Shown here piece after piece: positions 5,356-9,386 of a stretch of 9,386 nucleotides of DNA. The first letter of the stretch is position 1, and every line of letters starts with the position of its first letter. The DNA lies in NCBI GenBank assembly GCA_030613225.1, contig JAUWMJ010000080.1, forward strand, positions 1-9,386, given 5' to 3'. The notes beneath the pieces were generated by a model, which ran no database searches, had not been told where the DNA came from, and was given only the letters and a program-made list of their open reading frames with translations. The translations under genes and the position numbers were made by a program. The DNA comes from Desulfobacterales bacterium. GTDB taxonomy: Bacteria; Desulfobacterota; Desulfobacteria; Desulfobacterales; JAUWMJ01.

Positions 5356-6297
5356 ATGATTAAGAAAAAGATTTATGGAAACACCTTAAAAGAACAGCTT
5401 CTTGCCAGTGCAAAAGATCGCTTATATAATTTCTCTTTAGCCGGTGGGACTGTCCGAGGTGTTATAATGAACGGCACACGGATGATTAACGAGATGCGGG
5501 CAAACCACGAGCTGGGAATTTTAGAAACACTGGTGCTCGGACGCGCATACCTGGGTATTGGATTAATATCGACAAACCTGAAAGGTAATGATCGAATAAG
5601 CCTGCAAATAGATTGCTCCGGCCCGATAAAAGGCCTTTTTGTTGAAGCAAGTGCCTTTGCTGAAGTGCGTGGATTTTTAAAAAGAATCCCTATTCCTGTT
5701 GATAAACCCATGGAGAACTTTGATCTTTCACCTTTTTTTGGTGCAGGTTTCCTGGAAGTCACGCGACATCTGCAGGATGCTAAACAGCCGTTTATCGGCA
5801 AGGTCATGCTTGAATATGGAAATATCGCCAAGGATCTGGCAAATTACTACCTGACATCAGAACAGATCCCCACCGCCTTTAACCTGAGTATTCACTTTGA
5901 TAAAGAGGGTGATGTTACAGGCGCAGGCGGACTTTTTTTACAGGCCATGCCGGGTGCCGGTGATGAAATAACAGCCGGACTTGAAAACTTGATTTCAGAC
6001 TTCCCCTCAATGGGAGTCGTATTTTCTAAAGGGAGTAACCCGGAGGAACTAATCCATGATGTTTTTCATAAATATTCTCCCAAATTCCTGGCAAACAGGA
6101 GGGTAGAATTTATGTGCCATTGCAACAAAGACCGGGTTCGCAGCCTTTTAACACTCCTTCCGATAAAAGAAATCAAGGACATTTTAGAAAAAGGTCCTTT
6201 TCCTGTTGAATTGCGATGTCATCACTGCAATACTCCATATCTTTTCAGCAAAACAGATATACAGCAAATTTATGGTAAGCGTTTTGCGGATAATTAA
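5356..6297 (+). CDS. hslO: Hsp33 redox-regulated chaperonin
   Basis: Hsp33 is a cytoplasmic holdase chaperone switched on by oxidation of a zinc-bound cysteine cluster. The 313-residue protein matches the family throughout: the N-terminal core (IYGNTLKEQLLASAKDRLYNF, then RGVIMNGT), then GLISTNLKGNDRISLQIDCSG, the QPFIGKVMLEYGNIAKDLANYY region, GGLFLQAMPG, and the C-terminal zinc site, with Cys254-His-Cys256 and Cys288-His-His-Cys291 separated by 31 residues (CXC-X31-CXXC). All four Cys are present, so redox control should be intact. An upstream in-frame ATG (5290) would add 22 residues encoded by the palindromic element and is not family-like. ATG 5356 begins 10 nt after that element, with no clear ribosome site except AGGG inside the repeat, about 13 nt upstream. 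It is probably cotranscribed with the PBP gene, 7 nt downstream. Confidence 0.95.
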   Translation: MIKKKIYGNTLKEQLLASAKDRLYNFSLAGGTVRGVIMNGTRMINEMRANHELGILETLVLGRAYLGIGLISTNLKGNDRISLQIDCSGPIKGLFVEASAFAEVRGFLKRIPIPVDKPMENFDLSPFFGAGFLEVTRHLQDAKQPFIGKVMLEYGNIAKDLANYYLTSEQIPTAFNLSIHFDKEGDVTGAGGLFLQAMPGAGDEITAGLENLISDFPSMGVVFSKGSNPEELIHDVFHKYSPKFLANRRVEFMCHCNKDRVRSLLTLLPIKEIKDILEKGPFPVELRCHHCNTPYLFSKTDIQQIYGKRFADN

Positions 6298-6304
6298 TTC
6301 TAAT

Positions 6305-8605
6305 ATGCTTAAGAAACTCCTTAAATTAACCGTCCTTATTTTTATTTTGATATGTGCCGGACTAATTCTTTACGGCTGGTACCTGTCGGTCAAGGTGGAA
6401 AAACGTTTTGCCGGCAGGCGGTGGAGTATTCCTTCTACTGTTTTTTCTGATATCACCATTTTATATCCCGGCCAGCGAATCAGTCGCTCCCTTTTTAATA
6501 AAAAGCTAAACAGCCTTGGATACCGGGAAGTTTCTCATAATCCCAGGAAGAAAGGGGAGAAGAAAACTGCATCCTCTAAAGTAACAATTTATCTTCACGA
6601 TCTTAAAATGCCCTCCCTTACACGGGAAGGCTTCCCTGTAAAAATCCGGTTTCTCCAAAACGAAATCGAATCGATTAATCGTGCGGATACCGGCAAGTCT
6701 GTCCCTATTTTAGAACTGGAACCGGAGGAAATTATGCAGTTTTTCGGGCCTGAGCGCGAAATGCGGCATCTTGTTTCTATCCAGCAGGTCCCTGAACATC
6801 TCATTTACGCTGTGCTATCTGCAGAAGACGGCAGATTTTACCAGCACCACGGCATCGACCCGCGCGGCATACTCCGCGCCCTTTACACTAACTTGCGTCA
6901 CGGCGCAATCCGGCAAGGCGGATCTACTTTAACCCAGCAGCTTGCCAAAAACTACTTTTTGACCCCGGAAAGAACAATATCCCGCAAAATAAATGAGGCT
7001 ATTCTTTCCGTCATCATTGAAGCCATATATGAAAAAGACGAAATTCTTGAAATCTATTTGAACGAAATCTATCTGGGACAAAAAGGCTCGGTCTCCATCA
7101 ACGGTGTTGGTGAAGCTGCTTTTTTCTATTTCGACAAACCGGTCAGCGACCTTTCCCTGACGGAAGCTGCCACTATCGCAGGACTGATCAAGGGGCCAAA
7201 TCATTATTCACCATATATTGATAAAGCCCGCTGCTTTTCCAGGAGAAATGCGGTGTTGAGGGCTATGCACCAGAAGGGATGGATCACCGATTCACAGATT
7301 CAAGCAGCTTTGCCTCTGAAGGTTCAAGCCGCCGGTTATAATTTGCAGGGGAAAAAAGCGCCTTATTTTATAGATTATCTTTATCGGCAGCTTGAAAAAC
7401 TATACCCTCCGGAAGTTTTAAACAGTCTGGGACTTTCCATATACACAACACTCGACACTCAGGTCCAGGCAGCAGCAGAGAAGGCTCTAAAAAAGGGTCT
7501 GGCCAGGCTTGAAAAATCGAATCCTGCTCTAAGGCGTAAAAAAGGCGAAGAAAAACTTCAAGGCGCTATCATAGTAATGCAGCCAAAAACAGGCTATATA
7601 CTTGCGATGGTGGGAGGACGTAATTACACGGTTAGTCAGTTTAACAGGATTACCCAGAGCCGGCGCCAGCCGGGAAGTGCATTCAAGCCTTTTGTCTACC
7701 TGACCGCCCTGAATGATTTCACGCCGGCTTCCAGACTGTCTAATGAATCCATAACCTACATGATCGACGGAAAACCATGGGAACCTCAAAACTTTACGCC
7801 ATCAGACGAACTTGTCGTGAGCATGAGACTGGCCCTGACAAAATCCTTTAATCTTGCAACAGTTGACCTGGCCAGGAAGGTAGGTCTTGATAAGATAATC
7901 AAGACAACCGACGGATTTCTATTCTCAACTCCTTTAAAACCATACCCTTCCCTTGCCCTGGGTGCGTTTGAGGTTATACCGCTTGAACTGGCGCGTGCTT
8001 ATTGCGTCTTTGCGGCAGACGGCATGCTGCCCTATCCATTATCTTTGAAAGATGTGACTGATGAAAAAGGAAAGCTGCTGAAACAAAAGCACATGAATAT
8101 TGAGCGTTTGACCAGTCCTGCGAAAGCCTTTATTATAAGTTCCATGCTCCGTAGCGTTGTAACCGAAGGGACTGCACGGTCTTTAATAAGCAGGGGCATA
8201 TCATGGCCGGTTGCGGGCAAGACAGGAACTACAAATAATTTCAGGGACGCCTGGTTCATGGGATATACTCCCAATATCCTGGCGCTGGTGTGGGTTGGGT
8301 TTGATAACCAGGATTCCATTTTTGCCACCGGATCAGCCGCAGCGTTGCCTATCTGGGCTGACCTTATGAATGCTATTCCCCAGCATGTTTTCGGGAGCTG
8401 GTATAAAATGCCTGCCGGCGTTGTAAAAGAAACAGTATGCTCTGAAAGCGGCCTGCTTGCCCATGGGGGCTGCCTGGAGCAGATGGAAGAAATCTTTCTT
8501 AAAGAAAATGTGCCGACCGTTTTTTGTCCGATTCATAAAAAACCGGGGTTGTTTAGAAAAATATTTAATTTCATGAGAAAAGATGATTATGACACCAAAA
8601 ATTAA
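6305..8605 (+). CDS. mrcB: bifunctional penicillin-binding protein, PBP1B type (transglycosylase/transpeptidase)
   Basis: This class A PBP polymerises and cross-links peptidoglycan in the periplasm while anchored in the inner membrane. Of 766 residues, a short basic N-terminus is followed by one membrane segment (about 5-24), then a UB2H-like domain (about 35-110; WSIPSTVFSDITILYPGQRI), which marks the PBP1B branch. The GT51 domain shows AEDGRFYQHHGID (catalytic Glu174), GGSTLTQQLAKN (205-216), RKINEAILSVIIE and KDEILEIYLNEIYLG. The transpeptidase domain shows SAFK (nucleophile Ser458, Lys461), SFN (514-516) and KTGT (639-642). All catalytic motifs are intact. An upstream in-frame ATG (6206) would overlap hslO by 92 nt and add 33 residues before the membrane anchor; ATG 6305, 7 nt after the hslO stop, fits the family better although no clear ribosome site precedes it. 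It overlaps the lipoprotein gene downstream by 23 nt. Confidence 0.95.
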   Translation: MLKKLLKLTVLIFILICAGLILYGWYLSVKVEKRFAGRRWSIPSTVFSDITILYPGQRISRSLFNKKLNSLGYREVSHNPRKKGEKKTASSKVTIYLHDLKMPSLTREGFPVKIRFLQNEIESINRADTGKSVPILELEPEEIMQFFGPEREMRHLVSIQQVPEHLIYAVLSAEDGRFYQHHGIDPRGILRALYTNLRHGAIRQGGSTLTQQLAKNYFLTPERTISRKINEAILSVIIEAIYEKDEILEIYLNEIYLGQKGSVSINGVGEAAFFYFDKPVSDLSLTEAATIAGLIKGPNHYSPYIDKARCFSRRNAVLRAMHQKGWITDSQIQAALPLKVQAAGYNLQGKKAPYFIDYLYRQLEKLYPPEVLNSLGLSIYTTLDTQVQAAAEKALKKGLARLEKSNPALRRKKGEEKLQGAIIVMQPKTGYILAMVGGRNYTVSQFNRITQSRRQPGSAFKPFVYLTALNDFTPASRLSNESITYMIDGKPWEPQNFTPSDELVVSMRLALTKSFNLATVDLARKVGLDKIIKTTDGFLFSTPLKPYPSLALGAFEVIPLELARAYCVFAADGMLPYPLSLKDVTDEKGKLLKQKHMNIERLTSPAKAFIISSMLRSVVTEGTARSLISRGISWPVAGKTGTTNNFRDAWFMGYTPNILALVWVGFDNQDSIFATGSAAALPIWADLMNAIPQHVFGSWYKMPAGVVKETVCSESGLLAHGGCLEQMEEIFLKENVPTVFCPIHKKPGLFRKIFNFMRKDDYDTKN

Positions 8606-8990
8606 ATGGCTAAAAATCCTTTTAGCAGTGGCGCTATGCCTGCAGGCTGTCGGGTGTATGAAACCTGCCTTAACACCTGAGCGGCCCACATCTCCCGACT
8701 CACCCGCCACACCACGAATACTTGCATCTTTGCAATTAACCGAGCAGGGCAAAAGCCTCCTGAACAAAGGCAAACCTGACGCCGCCATCCGTGTTCTCGA
8801 ACGGGCCATCAACCTTAATCCCGGCAGCGGTGAAAATTACTACTATCTTTCAGAAGGCTTGCTGCAAAAAGGTGAGGCAAAACAGGCAAAAGAGTTTAAT
8901 CGCCTGGCGGAAATATATTTAAGTGAATACCCGGACTGGGCAGTTCGTGTAGCCAGGCAAAAGGACCGAATCCAGGAGCTGGAAAAGTAA
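8583..8990 (+). CDS. small TPR lipoprotein, candidate PBP1B activator (LpoP-like)
   Basis: The 135-residue product starts with a signal peptide (basic MTPKIKWLK, then a hydrophobic stretch) ending in a lipobox-like LQAVGC, so Cys25 is the likely lipidated residue. Met at the next position, rather than Asp, suggests sorting to the outer membrane. A Pro/Ser/Thr-rich linker follows (about 28-45), then two tetratricopeptide repeats (about 47-80 and 84-116; AAIRVLERAINLNP is typical). The gene overlaps the PBP1B gene by 23 nt, so the two are surely cotranscribed and probably translationally coupled. In Pseudomonas aeruginosa a TPR lipoprotein, LpoP, encoded beside PBP1b activates it. Size, lipobox, TPRs and position all match, but the functional link here is inference. 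Start could be ATG 8583 or ATG 8589. Confidence 0.82.
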   Translation: MIMTPKIKWLKILLAVALCLQAVGCMKPALTPERPTSPDSPATPRILASLQLTEQGKSLLNKGKPDAAIRVLERAINLNPGSGENYYYLSEGLLQKGEAKQAKEFNRLAEIYLSEYPDWAVRVARQKDRIQELEK

Positions 8991-9065
8991 AGAGTGACTA
9001 AACAGTAATACCTTTGCAAGGAAAGTAGTCAAATTTTCAAATAGCTATTTCAATAGGCTTAAAGA
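8991..9065. other. short gap between lipoprotein and MFS genes
   Basis: The 75-bp gap has no hairpin terminator or clear promoter. One copy of GTGACTAAA, the 9-mer unit of the trpE-trpG arrays, lies at 8994-9002 just after the lipoprotein stop. The MFS gene could be read from the upstream operon. Confidence 0.4.
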
Positions 9066-9386
9066 TTGGCCCTAAAAATATTCATAGCAACTTTATGCCG
9101 GGTTATCCTTAATACTTCCCGGCGTTTTGCTTACCCTTTTGCCCCTGTCCTCAGCAGGGGGCTTGGTGTTGAGCTGACTGCAATTACTTCGCTGATTGCT
9201 GCAAATCAGGCTACAGCCCTGTTCGGCATCTTCTTCGGGCCTGTCGCGGATCGTCTGGGATACCGGCTGATGATGCTGGCAGCATTGGCAATGCTTACTC
9301 TCGGCATGTTTGCCGGAGGCTTTTTTCCTTTTTACGGCGTAATTCTTGTTGCTTTGTTTCTGGCAGGCACAGGAAAAACCATTTTT
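9066..9386 (+). CDS. major facilitator superfamily transporter, N-terminal part (runs off window)
   Basis: The open frame to the window end gives 107 residues with MFS features: a first segment with SRRFAYPFAPVLSRGLGV (about 28-45), a membrane helix (about 48-62), the loop 2-3 signature GPVADRLGYRL (61-71; motif A, with the Asp-Arg pair), and hydrophobic helices that follow. It is an inner-membrane carrier; the substrate cannot be told from this part. The frame is open back to a stop at 9060-9062 and contains no ATG until near 9269, inside motif A, so TTG 9066 is the likely start; AGG (9055-9057) lies 8 nt upstream. A GCCGGG/CCCGGC inverted repeat (9097-9123) lies within the N-terminal codons. 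Confidence 0.85.
   Translation, partial: MALKIFIATLCRVILNTSRRFAYPFAPVLSRGLGVELTAITSLIAANQATALFGIFFGPVADRLGYRLMMLAALAMLTLGMFAGGFFPFYGVILVALFLAGTGKTIF

Noticed and set aside
5373..5831. 152-codon minus-strand frame opposite hslO
   Set aside because: It is a shadow of hslO, which has clear family motifs; no motif is seen in the antisense product.
6206..6304. Upstream start of the PBP gene
   Set aside because: It would overlap the hslO zinc-binding region by 92 nt and place 33 atypical residues before the membrane anchor; ATG 6305 sits naturally after the hslO stop.
8333..8812. 159-codon minus-strand frame
   Set aside because: It is antisense to the PBP C-terminus and the lipoprotein gene, both of which are well supported.
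9097..9123. GCCGGG/CCCGGC inverted repeat as terminator of the lipoprotein operon
   Set aside because: The 15-nt loop and only four Ts after it make it weak, and it lies in the codons leading into the conserved MFS N-terminus.

Overview
The window reads as accessory-free chromosomal DNA from a Gram-negative bacterium, most likely a sulfate-reducer-type deltaproteobacterium (Desulfobacterota, Desulfobacterales-like). That placement is an inference from the protein sequences, the trp gene order, moderate base composition and the many short tandem repeats between genes; I could not run a search.

The left half (about 1-5088, minus strand) is a tryptophan operon read right to left: promoter, trpL leader peptide and attenuator, trpE, trpG, trpD, trpC and trpF, with trpF running off the left edge. 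Together the genes convert chorismate through anthranilate, PRA and CdRP to indole-3-glycerol phosphate; trpB and trpA would be expected beyond the left edge. trpG-trpD-trpC are packed with 3-5 nt gaps, whereas the trpE-trpG and trpC-trpF gaps are filled with short tandem repeats.

The right half (5356-9386, plus strand) diverges from the trp promoter. It holds hslO (Hsp33, redox chaperone), then a bifunctional class A penicillin-binding protein of the PBP1B type, then an overlapping small TPR lipoprotein resembling the PBP1B activator LpoP, and finally the start of an MFS transporter that begins at a TTG codon.

The most interesting element is the trp leader (4895-5088). A 25-residue leader peptide carries three consecutive Trp codons, followed by a classical 1:2 / 2:3 attenuator and then two tandem intrinsic terminators. 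The second terminator's 5' arm is complementary to the first terminator's 3' arm, so one ribosome stall could open both terminators in a domino fashion. Other points of note are several arrays of 7-nt (and one pair of 9-nt) tandem repeats, two of which reach into trp coding sequence (trpE stop codon, trpF N-terminus); a 131-bp palindromic element just upstream of hslO; and a Glu in TrpF where the family's catalytic Asp is expected.
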